DNA of 64,000 nt from Nematopogon swammerdamellus (GCA_946902875.1 OX336345.1:21545395-21609394); one strand, 5' to 3'; shown: positions 49,878-59,812, numbered from the stretch's first letter. Numbers and translations: made by a program. The notes: generated by a model not told the origin, from the letters alone.

Positions 49878-50032
49878 GCCATCTTGGCTGCCTTTTAGAA
49901 CGATGGTGATGCTTAGAATGTTCGTGATGATAATTATGGCGTTTGCGCCAATATCTTTATAATTTACAATCATCGTCTTCCTTCACCATTCCATAGAAGA
50001 ACGAGAAAAGCAGTAATAAAAAGCGGACATAC

Positions 50033-50232
50033 CCTTGAGTGGTTGCCGTCGACATAGAACTCGGCCTCCGCCCTGCCAGCGCCCTGCTGTATGGGTGGCG
50101 CCCCGAACACATCCATAGTGCCGGGCGCTGAACCCAGGGTCTCGGAGCGCCCGCTCTCGGCGAACTCTCGCACTGCAGTCGAGACGCGGTGCCCTAACCG
50201 GAACAGCACGTAGCTAGCGTCGTGTGATACAC
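50033..50232 (-). CDS. Internal exon encoding part of a spondin domain (mindin/M-spondin-like)
   Basis: This is the only host coding exon I recognise. The minus strand has an acceptor TTTTGTTTCAG before GTGTATCACACG and a donor GTATGT after CACTCAAGG. The 200-bp exon starts after the first base of a Gly codon and ends in phase 0. It reads (G)VSHDASYVLFRLGHRVS, TAVREFAESG, TMDVFGAPPIQQGAGRAEAE and FYVDGNHSR. The order G-SH-xxY, FAE-G, DVFxAPPxxxGxGxxxAE and HSxVS matches the Spond_N domain, closest in plan to spondin-2/mindin. Such proteins are secreted extracellular-matrix proteins. Expected flanking exons (ending near WSPVIG, and beginning with the SPDWxVGVDSLDLC segment) were not found, so they probably lie outside the window or beyond long introns. 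The exact orthologue is not assigned. Confidence 0.82.
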
Positions 50233-50348
50233 CTGAAACAAAATACTTTCGTTTTGTATTTGTCATCATTACCACCGCCATTGGAAACACTGAATTGAGG
50301 TTATTTATATTTTGGCAATGAAAAATATTCGTTTATTTCTCAAGTCAG

Positions 50349-50714
50349 GTCAAGCGGGAACCAGGGAGTAGGCCAGTTTATGAGTACCCAGGGAAAATAA
50401 GGAAAAAAATCGGAGTCATATGTTTTTTATATGAGCATTTTTTGAGAAACGTTGAAAATTTACATTTTTAGGTACTACGACTACAAATTTGCTAATATAT
50501 TTGTTAAAAAAAATTTATTGGTAGCCTAGATAACTCTGCTATTGATCAGTATCCCAAACAAAACCAGAATGCCTTCAGTTTTACCAAAGAAAATATTCAG
50601 TTCAATTTTTTTCTAAAAAAGAAATGACTGCTTTTTTTTCCTATTTTTCCCTAGGTAGTCATAAACTGGCCTGCTCCCTGGTTCCCGCTTGACGTTGAGT
50701 TTTGGGACACGGTG
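50349..50714. mobile_element. MITE M2, left TIR truncated
   Basis: GTCAAGCGGGAACCAGGGAG TAGGCC on the left lacks the outer about 20 bp of the TIR. The right end is complete (GTTGAGTTTTGGGACACGGTG then TA). The interior matches 25588-25981. Confidence 0.85.
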
Positions 50715-50799
50715 TATATCAATCAAATAATTGTTTACTTAATGCTTTCATTTCCATATTTATTTCGTTTATTTAGCCTACATTAAATTTTGCATTGAA

Positions 50800-51125
50800 A
50801 CAGTGTGTCCCCTAGAATACTCCCTTGAGATACACCGTACCGTAATTGGTCTGGAATGTTTAACTTAGTCTCCAATTTACTGTTAACCTTTGCGGTGGAA
50901 GTCAGACGGTTCTACATTAAATCGTAAGCAAAACCTCTAATACAGATTGCGTCCAATTATGCCAGCAGTAAAGTTGTAGATACAGTGTCAAATGCTTTTG
51001 GTAAGTTCAGGAATACTCCGACAAGTAGTTTCCATTGTCGAGATGCTTCGTTACATATTCTGTAAGCAGACAGACTCGGCATTCTCTAGGGACCTTGAGA
51101 ACCTAATCCGTATTGATAGTCTGAG
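50800..51125 (-). pseudogene. Decayed LINE reverse transcriptase fragment
   Basis: On the minus strand, across several frame changes and stops: YQYG, YVTKHLDNGNY, FLNLPKAFDTVSTTLLL, LDAICIRGFAYDL, NIPDQLRYGVSQGSILGDTL. These correspond to RT motifs (LDLSKAFDTV, YGVPQGSILGPTLF) of a non-LTR element different from the two LINE copies at 5.9 and 12 kb. The YADD box is not reached. A heavily decayed fossil. Confidence 0.75.
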
Positions 51126-51424
51126 TAGATGAAGTGGTTCTATACAAGTTAAGTAGTAACACACCAGTTAATAACAAGCGTTACAAAATTTTGGAAAATG
51201 TACCAGAACGAAATGGGGCGATAGTAGAAAAACACAGGGACATTTTTCGTCAACTTAGGAAAGCGGGCATAGGAGATAATGTTACTATTAGAAAATATAG
51301 ATACCGTCACGCTGTAACGCCAAAAATCGGGGTAAGTAGCGATTACTCAATCAGTGTCGTAGATTCGTGTAAATTATGAAATATTCGCATCAAAAAGTTC
51401 AGTTTTCTACAGGGTATCAAGGAG
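51126..51424. other. Nothing recognised
   Basis: An 81-codon plus-strand frame (51134-51379) has ordinary composition but no recognisable family. Confidence 0.3.
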
Positions 51425-51525
51425 TTTTAGCGCGGCATCTTGTCCTTATGCCTTACTTGCCTTTTACGAGCACGGAGAGATATGCAGTGGCGCTATTCTT
51501 TATAAGTACCGGCCCGATACGGTAG
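51425..51525 (-). mobile_element. SINE head B fragment
   Basis: GCGCGGCATCTTGTCCTTAT, GCCTTTTACGAGCACGGAGA and TTCTTTATAAGTACCGGCCC on plus, the reverse of head B and the start of the beta body. Confidence 0.75.
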
Positions 51526-52308
51526 GACTTAATGGATTGAAATGGGGTCTCGATGACGTTTTCTAGAGCATTTAAAGATATTTTACCGCGAAGCGAAGTC
51601 GCCGGAACAGCTATGTAAGCTAACTATATACTTCATCAGCCAATATATTGCATATATCTTGGGTTGTTGACACACTTTTATGCCCGCTTCGTTCGCTCGG
51701 CGCACCCAATTATGAAATCTGACTTAACTTTGGTAACAGTCTGTCTAAATATACTCTCAAATAATCAGTTATGCGACGCCAACTCGTTTATTTACGAATT
51801 CAGTTTATTTTCAGTCCGCTCCACTTCTTCGAACGACTGAAGATTGTCGCGGTGAGGTGGCTGCGGCGGCGGTGAGGAGGCGGAGGGGCGCGGGGGGCTG
51901 TATGAGAGGGGCAGCACAAGCGGGGACGGCGGTGAGGAGCGGTGCGGAACTCCTGAGTTCCGTGACCTCGATTCCTTTGCTAATTTCCCTATGGTCGTGC
52001 GGGCTATATTCTTTATTCTTTGTTCATCATCTCATCACACACTGCACTCGGATTCGTCATATTTTTACATTTAACAGTTAGCATTTTGCCAGTTCGATTA
52101 TATATCACAGCAAAATTGCTGGATACTTTTTTTTACGTTCACTTAGACTACATTTACAAAAATGTTTGATATTTACTGTGATAGACGGAAAACACTTAAC
52201 TATAACAGTTAAAGCCCTGTCAACCCGTATTCACCCGTACTCCTCTTTCAAGGCGCCGCTTTCGCTGGTTGGAGTAGAATGCAACACAATCAATCAATCA
52301 TAAATGAG
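51526..52308. other. No gene; G-rich tract at 51850-51945
   Basis: GCGGCGGTGAGGAGGCGGAG-type sequence gives low-complexity frames. Flanks are AT-rich unique DNA. Confidence 0.35.
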
Positions 52309-52562
52309 ATTTTTATTTTTTTATTCCAAAACTACGGATCGAAACAAAAACGTAAGAAGCTACGGATTTTATATTCAACAAATTAAATATTTTTTTTCCA
52401 AAGCCTTGATTTGGTCACGTTGCCTTAAATACGTTTTTATAACTAAATTCAGAGGCATGTTCATGATTTTTTTTCTATCGAGCGAAGTTACTCAAATGGT
52501 CTTTTCAAAAAGCTATCGATCTGCGCTGATAGATGAAGTTTTACAATATTAAAACTGAATCT
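52309..52562 (+). repeat. Repeat D, uninterrupted copy
   Basis: The reverse complement of this whole segment occurs at 61432-62215, split there by two insertions. Landmarks: TATTCCAAAACTACGGATCG, GGTCACGTTGCCTTAAATAC, AAAAGCTATCGATCTGCGCT. Its 82-codon frame is not conserved as protein in the second copy. Confidence 0.8.
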
Positions 52563-52920
52563 ATTAGTTAAGTAATATTTGCGGTCAGTGGCGGCTGGAG
52601 ACTTCAGTGACCGGTAGTGCGCTAAGTACCTACCTACTTAAATACCAAATTTCCCAACACATTCCCGTCATGTTATTTTAAGATCGGGACTTCCGATTTT
52701 TTTAAACGTTATGTAGGTACGTACCTAGTATGAATATTCTCAAGACACTCAATGAGTTAAAAAAAAACAAGAAAAAAAATCCAAACAAGTTTTTTAACTC
52801 ATTTTTAGTACCTTTATGAACACACCCATAGACCACAACCCTACTGCAGCTTTCAAAATGAAAACAGTAGTACTTAATGTCCCAAAAATACTTCAAAAAA
52901 ATATATAAAAATAAAAGCAT
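52563..52920. other. Nothing recognised
   Basis: AT-rich unique sequence. Confidence 0.3.
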
Positions 52921-52924
52921 TCGA

Positions 52925-52992
52925 AAAGTAGGAATTGAACTCGGGATCACCTGATTGTAAAGCCTTATTTTTAACCAACGCTTAGGCAAATA
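52925..52992 (-). mobile_element. tRNA-like SINE head
   Basis: The minus strand reads TTTGCCTAAGCGTTGGTTA and, 3' of it, CCCGAGTTCAATTCCTAC, a box-B core with tRNA-like spacing, followed by a T-rich body as in the 3.6-kb copy. Not a functional tRNA by eye. Confidence 0.5.
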
Positions 52993-52995
52993 TCG

Positions 52996-53515
52996 GCACC
53001 ACTTATTATTTCACAGTATCACTTGACAGAAAGCACAAACCTAACCATATCCCATGCCGGCTTACTTCGGTTGGTTACTGGGCGTAAGTGGCCCTCCTCG
53101 TCCTTCTCGAATCCCCAATCAGTGGGAGGTAGAGGGTTTCCTAACCATTCCTGGACCCGCAAGTACAGTCTATGTACAGTAAATATGCTCGAAAAACATG
53201 CTGAATGAACGGAATTTTTGAAAAAAACTAACCTGAAGATAAACTCGTAATGAGTGATTTTTTATTTCAATTTTTAAAAATTTGTTTCAGAAACTGACGA
53301 TGTCGAACCCAGCCGTGCTTGAAGGCTTCTGCTCGCGAACTGATACAATATATTTATTATTTAGAATTAGGTGGACCCTTCCAATATTATAAGTATATTA
53401 TTACTTACTTGATTCCAATAAAACATAAACTCAGCACATTCCTCACTCATTTCAGACGAATCATAAGTAGGTATCCTATAATATGCAAAGTTAATGAACT
53501 GACTAATTTCAAGGA
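52996..53515. other. Nothing recognised
   Basis: Unique AT-rich sequence. Confidence 0.3.
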
Positions 53516-54050
53516 TTTCCAGGAATCCTAATACTGCATTACGCATGGGATTTAATCTGAGGTCATCGTTGCGTTGGGGGCAAAAAATGCTTACGAATGG
53601 AAAAAAAAAATATGAGAGTAGCTAGATTTTTAACGATTTTAGACTCGTTCCAGGTAAAGTCCAGGCACCGTGGAATCCTGGAACTAAAAATATTTAACGT
53701 CAACATATTCAGAATAATAGAAAGTGACCTAAAACTATCGTTTACTATTGAAAAAGGCACCCCGCCATCACTCTAAACCCATCCTAGCTTTTTCAAGGAA
53801 AATTTCAGTTTTTCCAGGATTTTTGAGACTGGAATGTCCTGGAGAGTAAATCTGAAGTCTGATATGTGTTATACGTAAAAAATGCGACCGAATAAAAAAA
53901 AAATATCGCCGTAGCGTTATTTATAACGATTTTAGGAATTTCCTGGAAATTCCAGTTGTTCCAGGATATCTCGGATATCCCACTTTTTTTAGCGTCATCC
54001 TGGAAGGTGTCCGGATATATTCCAAAAGGTCCCGCTTAGTAATTATCAAT
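53516..54050. other. Cluster of TTCCAGG / CCTGGAA motifs
   Basis: At least eight TTCCAGG, TCCTGGA or near variants on both strands occur at about 53516, 53649, 53674, 53812, 53838, 53938, 53960 and 53996. One site is TTCCTGGAAATTCCAG. No gene here. The cluster is either a decayed tandem repeat or a protein-binding cluster. Confidence 0.45.
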
Positions 54051-54940
54051 GTCCGGGTTAACCTAATTTTACTGAGCTAATACTGTTTCTATGAAGTATC
54101 TTTTGTCTCACGCGCCAGCGGTGATTTGCCGATCCCCATACATTCAGTATGGGAGACCCGCGTGCGTTTTCGATTCCGCACGGGGCGCGCGTTTACTCGG
54201 AAAAAAGTGTCTTGTCATCTATAAAATAAGGTCGAATTCACATTCGCATTTTTTTTGCTCGTATTACTACTAGCTGCTCTAGTAGTAACATAAAAATAAA
54301 AAAACACATCTCTTTTTCCTTGCTCTGTGGGTGAATACGGCCCACAATGCATAAAGCAAAAAAAAAAAAACAAACAATGAGTTCGTAAATCTACCGAAAA
54401 CCCTTCTACGGTGTAACCAAATATTATAGCTCCAAAAATTTCGAGTTTCAAAAATGCCCACCATGAATAAACGTTTGATTTTTGTCCTTCTGTGACGTGC
54501 CTTCCGGGGTCGTGGTGGAGGCTCACGCGGGCGAGGGTGGCGCCGAGAGGGACGACCGGACAGCCAGCCCCCGCGAACAGAAAGCCCCTTTGCCGAATAA
54601 ATTCACAAAATAGCTTTCTGTCATCTGAAAATTGGAAATCGTTTTCGGAAATTAAAGTGCCTTCACTTATTTTTTAACTTTTTTTGTGTTCCCCGAAATG
54701 GACGGCTGCATCGCTGTCAAAGATTTGCGATATCAGCTTAGAACGAGATCCTGTTCGAGTAAAGTGTCATGTCAATGTGCCATCGCTTCTGTCGGTGGCA
54801 ACAAATGCTTCGATAAAAACCAGACCTACACAAGAATTTATTATTACAGCTAATAATAAGGAATGTTGATCGAAAATGTCTATTCGAAGCCTTTAAGATC
54901 AACATTCCTTGTTATTTCCCCCTTTATTTTATTAATTTTT
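54051..54940. other. No gene confidently recognised
   Basis: 54490-54600 is GC-rich and open in several frames on both strands (103 codons antisense), but splice borders and family resemblance are lacking. Confidence 0.3.
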
Positions 54941-54941
54941 C

Positions 54942-55120
54942 CATTTTTCATTATTTGTTATATCCGCCATAATAAATAACACATACTGTGAAAATGTCAA
55001 CTGGCTAGCTATTATGGTTCCAAAGATACATCCATTAAACGGACGGATGGACGGACAGACAGACAGACGTCGCGAAGGCTTAGTAATAGGCTTCCGTACC
55101 GAGTACGGAAACCTAAAAAT
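54942..55120 (+). repeat. Family A 3' part
   Basis: ATTTGTTATATCCGCCATAA, ACTGTGAAAATGTCAACTGG, GGACAGACAGACAGACG, GGCTTAGTAATAGGCTTCCG and TACGGAAACCTAAAAA. Confidence 0.85.
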
Positions 55121-55152
55121 TACGACATATCCAATGTTTTAAAATAATAAGT

Positions 55153-55611
55153 ACATAGAAATATGAGATCTCTATCTTCTTCTTCTCTTCTCTTCTCTAT
55201 CTCTTCTTCTCTACTTCTCTACTTCTTATAAAAGGGAACGTCTATCTGTATGTATGTTTGAGGTAAACTCCGGAACCACCGAACAGATTTTGATGTGGTT
55301 TGCATCATTGTAAAGATTAGTTCTTAAGGCTCACTATAGGCTACATACAATCACGCTAAATAGCCTTAGCGCTGAGCAGTATGAATGAAAGTACAGTATA
55401 AACCGAATTTAGTGTCGAATGGTAGTAATAGATGGCGTTAGCAGTTCTGTTGCGTTGCCGTGAGGGAGGAAGGGAGGGGAAGGGAGGGGGAGCGAGGGAG
55501 GGAGCGAGAGAGATAATATAAGAGAAGCAATCGTTTATTATTATATTTGTGTTTATTCGGATTTGCTATTAAACCGAGTCTGCCGCGAGCGAAGCCGCGG
55601 GCAAAAGTTAG
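55153..55611 (+). mobile_element. Helitron-like H2, reference copy
   Basis: From the (TCTTC)n-like start through AAAGGGAACGTC, GGTAAACTCCGGAACC and a GGGAGG tract to CCGCGAGCGAAGCCGCGGGC and AAAAGTTAG then T. The terminal hairpin is perfect. CTAG has mutated to TTAG. Confidence 0.8.
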
Positions 55612-56064
55612 TATATATTATATAAGTACATACATACGCACGATTTAAACGTCTTATATATATCTGGTTCAGTCACGAAACTTGAGCAAGTGATGTCACT
55701 GATTGACGCGGTGCTAAGTAGCGAAACTTCAATGTAACATCACTTAGGTGGATTTGCTCTCTAATTCGTAGTTCTGTCAGAACCAACGTCAGCGTATTCG
55801 AGTACCGCCATTAGGCTAAGCAAGCATAGACTTTCAGACTTATGCATTCATCCTAGATCATCGAGATAAATCACATGCGTGGTGAAAGTTTCAAGGAAAT
55901 CACGTCGCAATAGCTGATGCATGATGGAAAAAGCGGGTGGACGAGGAGCGGTAGAGGGCGTGAGCGAGAGGAACACCACTACTGTACCGCTCGTTGCTTT
56001 TGAGGCTCCTAGACAATGGCAGAAGAAATACGCTATTCTAGCGTGTTTGTCACCCAAGGCCACA
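55612..56064. other. No gene recognised
   Basis: Unique sequence. Overlapping frames of about 90-100 codons at 55848-56193 run into family A. Confidence 0.3.
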
Positions 56065-56363
56065 AAATGCTTCACGCTCTGTGGTAGATGGCGCGCGCGC
56101 ATACACTTTTTGGTTTCTTCTATGGGAATTGGGAACCCCCGTGAATTTTTCACTTTTTCTTATTTTTATTATTTCTTGTTATATCGGCCATAATATTAAT
56201 AACACATATTCTGTGAAAATTTCAACGGGCTACCTATTACGGTTCAGGAGATACAGTCCCCGGACAGACGGACGGACGGACGGACGGACGGACGGACGGA
56301 GGGATAGACAGAAAGACAACGGCGTAGGCTTAGTAAGGTCCCACACCGGATACGGAACCCTAA
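56065..56363 (+). repeat. Family A repeat, 5'-truncated
   Basis: AAATGCTTCACGCTCTGTGG, ATGGCGCGCGCGCATACACT, a (GGAC)n tract at 56268-56300 and TACGGAACCCTAAAAAA. Confidence 0.85.
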
Positions 56364-56365
56364 AA

Positions 56366-56540
56366 AAAAATTCACGGGGGTCCCCATACGAGCAACTAAA
56401 AAGTATATGCGCGCCATCTACCGAAAAGAGTATGAAGCATTTTAACTAATCCATAGATGGCGTGAGTGGCTCTGACCATGACGCTGGCGAAACGGAACCC
56501 TTGGTGTGCGATTTCAACTCGCACTTGGCCTTTTTTTTTT
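56366..56540 (-). repeat. Family A repeat in opposite orientation
   Basis: Starts mid-element (AATTCACGGGGGTCCCCATA) directly on the A tail of the preceding copy and ends GATTTCAACTCGCACTTGGC. The two copies are tail-to-tail. Confidence 0.8.
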
Positions 56541-57189
56541 TATAAAATGAAATTACGGACGTGTGTAGTTAGACGCGAAGGTCGGCCGGAGACGCCCAAG
56601 TTCCGAGATTGCACAAAAAAATGTTAGCGCTCCGCTCACGTAATTTTCTCACGAGTGTCACGCAGTGAAGTGACGCTCCCGGGAGAGGAAATTAAAGATT
56701 CTATCTCGGCTGCCAACTTAATCTCGGATTATCCCGCGCGCGACAGCACCGGCCCTAATGCCTCGCCGCCTGCATCCGATAATGGACTTAATTTATTGAT
56801 GATTTAAAGTTACTTTAGCGCGAAAAGAATTTCGGTTGAGAAATTATTTTAAAGTGTAACGTGGCTCTGTCGTTTATTTGTAGAACGCGTGCACGAAATT
56901 AATTGGGCTGGGGTTTCGTAATTAGAGTTTTTCGCACCTAACTAATTTAGATACGCTAGATTCCGTGAAGCTACTGACACAACCTTTATTATATTATCGA
57001 ATACGGCTGCGTATAACGTTATATATTATTGATTCATTTATTTAATTCATTTATTTCCACGTTTTTCATAAATTAATTTTAAATATTTACACAAATACAA
57101 CACTTAAATAAAATGTAAAATTAATATATAAATAAACGAAGTTTCCACCACCGGCGGCGGCGGCGGGGCGAGCCCAGGCTACCGATGAT
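56541..57189. other. No gene recognised
   Basis: Unique sequence with a short CGG tract at 57150-57170. Confidence 0.3.
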
Positions 57190-57245
57190 GGTCGGGTCCA
57201 CAGAGCATCAAATACCTACCGCCCACGCATTTCATGTTCTGTGGT
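57190..57245. mobile_element. piggyBac-type MITE end fragments
   Basis: TCCACAGAGCATCAAATACC TACCGCCCACGC matches the TIR of 26056-26354. ATGTTCTGTGG follows after a gap, so this is a deletion product or a much shorter relative. Confidence 0.6.
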
Positions 57246-57387
57246 CGGGTCGCAAAGAGAGGAACCTCCGGACGATGCGTGCAGTGTCGAGCAGGGCTGC
57301 CTTCTGGATCTGGCACTTGACCCATTTTTATTTATTTATTTATTAGGAAACTTAAGATCTAACTTATACAAACACATACAAATAAAG

Positions 57388-57483
57388 AAAAAAACTGGCC
57401 AAGTGGTAGTTGGACTCGCGCACCGAGGTTTCCGTACGGGCTTAGTAATAGACATCCGTACGCGTACGGTACGGTAGCCTAGA
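57388..57483 (+). repeat. Family A, very short form
   Basis: ACTGGCCAAGTGGTAGTTGG ACTCGCGCACCGAGG joined directly to GGGCTTAGTAATAGACATCC and ACGGTAGCC. Only the two ends are left. Confidence 0.75.
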
Positions 57484-57498
57484 ATATAGTACTAATAC

Positions 57499-57815
57499 AA
57501 TCATTGCACCGACTTAAAAAAACAATCAACTAGAACTGGTTTTTATTGACTTTACTTTAATTAATTATTTACATAATTGAAATCAGTAATACATACCTAT
57601 ACAAATAATATTAACTAGAACTTAAAAGTGTTCAATAATATTTTGATTCATATTCGGACCCTTGATTTGAAGGCGGTACAAAAGCACAAAAGTGGTTCAT
57701 CTATCATTTTCAGGTGTGATTTTGTACCGCCTTCAACTGAATGGTTCGAATATAAATCAAAATATTATTTAACACTTTTAAGTTTTAGTTGTTTTTTGAA
57801 GTCGGTGCAATGGTT
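57499..57815. mobile_element. Foldback MITE with ~80-bp arms
   Basis: AATCATTGCACCGACTT on the left and AAGTCGGTGCAATGGTT on the right mark the outer arms. The inner arms 57612-57690 and 57716-57795 are nearly perfect inverted copies (GGCGGTACAAAA / TTTTGTACCGCC). The left arm is split by about 74 bp flanked by AACTAGAACT. Confidence 0.8.
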
Positions 57816-57924
57816 CTTAAAAAAGCTTTTTATTTCACTATTTTTATTATTAGTTAGTATTAAAGTTTGTTTCATCCTTCACCTTGCTATACTATGTTTA
57901 TAATTAAGACAGGTTTACTGACAG

Positions 57925-58015
57925 AGATTGCCTTAGGTAATAAGTCCGCCCTTTGTAAACATTTTATTTAAATGCAATAAAGAATATTTCTATTCTATTC
58001 TATTCTAATGTTTGT
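57925..58015 (+). mobile_element. Retroposon 3' tail with (TATTC)n end
   Basis: TAATAAGTCCGCCCTTTGTA, TGCAATAAAGAATATTTC, then (TATTC)n. Plus-orientation relative of 20940-21200 and 41703-42030. Confidence 0.7.
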
Positions 58016-58070
58016 CCTATAGCATTCACGAACCGAGATTATTGGTTTACGTAGCAATGTCGAATGTCTA

Positions 58071-58448
58071 CCCTTATCATGAGATTTAACCTACACCGCG
58101 TACTACGCTACGCCGCCGTGTTCTCCTCATCATTTTTTATTTTATTTTATTTGATTTTCGTTTATTTGGGAAATCAACAGCAGTTTTACAATAGGTGATG
58201 ATTACATATAGGTTATACCATAAAAGCCAATTATAGATTTCCACTTCTTAATCAGATTATAATATATTATGCCTTGCCTTACTGTAGGTAGATAGCTAAT
58301 AACTCTGTGCACGTGTGTGTGATTTCGTATTGAGAAACGGAGCAGCGCCTCTAGTGATAGATTTGCGAACTTCGTTTCTCCATACAAAATGATGCTGAAA
58401 ACACGGCGTAGCGTAGTACGCGGTTTAGGTTAAATCTCGTGATAAGGG
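58071..58448. mobile_element. Palindromic MITE array, unit 1 (with insertion)
   Basis: Left end CCCTTATCATGAGATTTAAC, right end TTAAATCTCGTGATAAGGG. About 200 bp of unrelated AT-rich DNA (about 58134-58333) replaces or interrupts the left inner arm. Preceded by TA. Confidence 0.85.
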
Positions 58449-58455
58449 TGCAGTA

Positions 58456-58659
58456 CCCTAATCACGAGATTTAACCTATACCGCGTACTACGCTACGCCG
58501 CTGCGCGCCGCCGCCGCCGTGTTCTCCGCATCATTTTTTATGGAGAAACGGAGCAGCGCCTCTAGTGATAGATTTGCGAACTTCGTTTCTCCATACAAAA
58601 TTATGCGGAGAACACGGAGTAGCGTAGTACGCGGTGTAGGTTAAATCTCGTGATAAGGG
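58456..58659. mobile_element. Palindromic MITE array, unit 2
   Basis: 204 bp, arms of about 80 bp meeting at GAGCAGCGCCTCTAGTGATA. Flanked by TA on both sides. A GCGCGCCGCC expansion is present near 58503. Confidence 0.9.
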
Positions 58660-58666
58660 TATAGTA

Positions 58667-58863
58667 CCCTAATCACGAGATTTAACCTACACCGCGTACT
58701 AGGCTACGCCGCCACCGCCGCCGTGTTCTCCGCATCATTTTGTATGGAGAAACGGAGCAGCGCCTCTAGTGATAGATTTGCGAACTTCGTTTCTCCATAC
58801 AAAATGATGCGAAGAACATGGCGTAGCGTAGTACGCGGTGTAGGTTAAATCTCGTGATAAGGG
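58667..58863. mobile_element. Palindromic MITE array, unit 3
   Basis: 197 bp, nearly identical to units 2 and 4 (CCACCGCCGCCG variant shared with unit 4). Flanked by TA on both sides. Confidence 0.9.
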
Positions 58864-58872
58864 TACTGTACC

Positions 58873-59176
58873 CAAGGCCGGACTTAGAGACCCAGAGGCC
58901 CTAGGCACTTAACATTTGGGGCCCCCATCCCGAAGCCATTTTGGAAATTTTGAACATAAAATGCATAGTACAGAAAATATAATAAAAAAAAATTGGGGGA
59001 TAATTTGCTTATTATTTCAGTGTTTGAAAAACAATGTGCTATTTTTTTAATCCAGATTCTATTTACGCCTGCCGTTGCATCGGGCAGGTGATCGGGATCC
59101 CTGGGTGGGTGGGGCCCCTAGGCTAGCTGGGCACCTAGGCCGGGGCCTTGTAGGCCTAGGGGGAAATCCGGGCCTG
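58873..59176. mobile_element. hAT-like element inserted at an array junction
   Basis: Ends CAAGGCCGGACTT and (inverted) CAGGCCCGGATTT, flanked by the 8-bp direct repeat ACTGTACC (58865-58872 and 59177-59184). Removing it and one repeat restores GGGTACTGTACCCTAATC, the junction of units 3 and 4. Length 304 bp, no ORF. 8-bp duplications fit hAT. Confidence 0.8.
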
Positions 59177-59182
59177 ACTGTA

Positions 59183-59382
59183 CCCTAATCACGAGATTTA
59201 ACCTACACCGCGTACTAGGCTACGCCGCCACCGCCGCCGTGTTCTCCGCATCATTTTGTATGGAGAAACGGAGCAGCGCCTCTAGTGATAGATTTGCGAA
59301 CTTCGTTTCTCCATACAAAATGATGCGGAGAACACGGCGTAGCGTAGTATAACGCGGTGTAGGTTAAATCTCGTGATAAGGG
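59183..59382. mobile_element. Palindromic MITE array, unit 4
   Basis: 200 bp. Ends CCCTAATCACGAGATT and TCTCGTGATAAGGG, followed by TG rather than TA. A 2-bp insertion (GTATAACGCGG) marks the right arm. Confidence 0.9.
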
Positions 59383-59626
59383 TGCTAGTCTTAGATCGGG
59401 CTCGGCTTCTAGTTAACTCGAGCGCACCTCTTGCGGGTCCGATTAGCCCCCCACGCTTGGAAATGCGAATCACGCAGGTTCGATCGCGTTACCGACCCCG
59501 TGTACCCTAAGAAGCCAGCTCGGTGCGCGAGGGGTTGGATCCATGGAGATCATAGACGGAGAGGAGGCGGTCCGTGCGAGCTGGGTACATGCATAATGCT
59601 GTTGAAGAAATATTATCTCAATTTTT
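59383..59626. other. Nothing confidently recognised
   Basis: A box-B-like GCAGGTTCGATCGCG occurs at 59475, without a convincing box A at the right distance. Confidence 0.35.
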
Positions 59627-59673
59627 TTTTTTCAAATTCAAAGTTAATAGGTAACTTTGAATTTGAAAAAACA
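59627..59673. repeat. Perfect 20-bp-arm hairpin
   Basis: TTTTTCAAATTCAAAGTTA and TAACTTTGAATTTGAAAAA around a 5-nt loop. Confidence 0.9.
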
Positions 59674-59812
59674 AATTATTTTTCAATTCGCTTAAATAAC
59701 ATAATATAAAATTTTTAAATCTTAGCACCTTACTCTTTTGTGGAATAAGGCATTATGTATGTATTTTATTATTTATTTGGCCATAAAGAGCACACAACAT
59801 TAACAATATTTC

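Noticed and set aside
54215..54600. Possible GC-rich exon
   Set aside because: Open on both strands with plausible amino-acid runs, but no consistent acceptor/donor pair and no family resemblance. Coding cannot be supported.
58071..59382. CRISPR-like regularly spaced repeats
   Set aside because: The units are palindromic TA-flanked MITEs with 3-nt spacers in a eukaryotic genome. There are no unique spacers of 30-40 bp.
59460..59500. Box-B-like element GCAGGTTCGATCGCG
   Set aside because: No box A at a suitable distance and no repeated copy found. Left unannotated as RNA.
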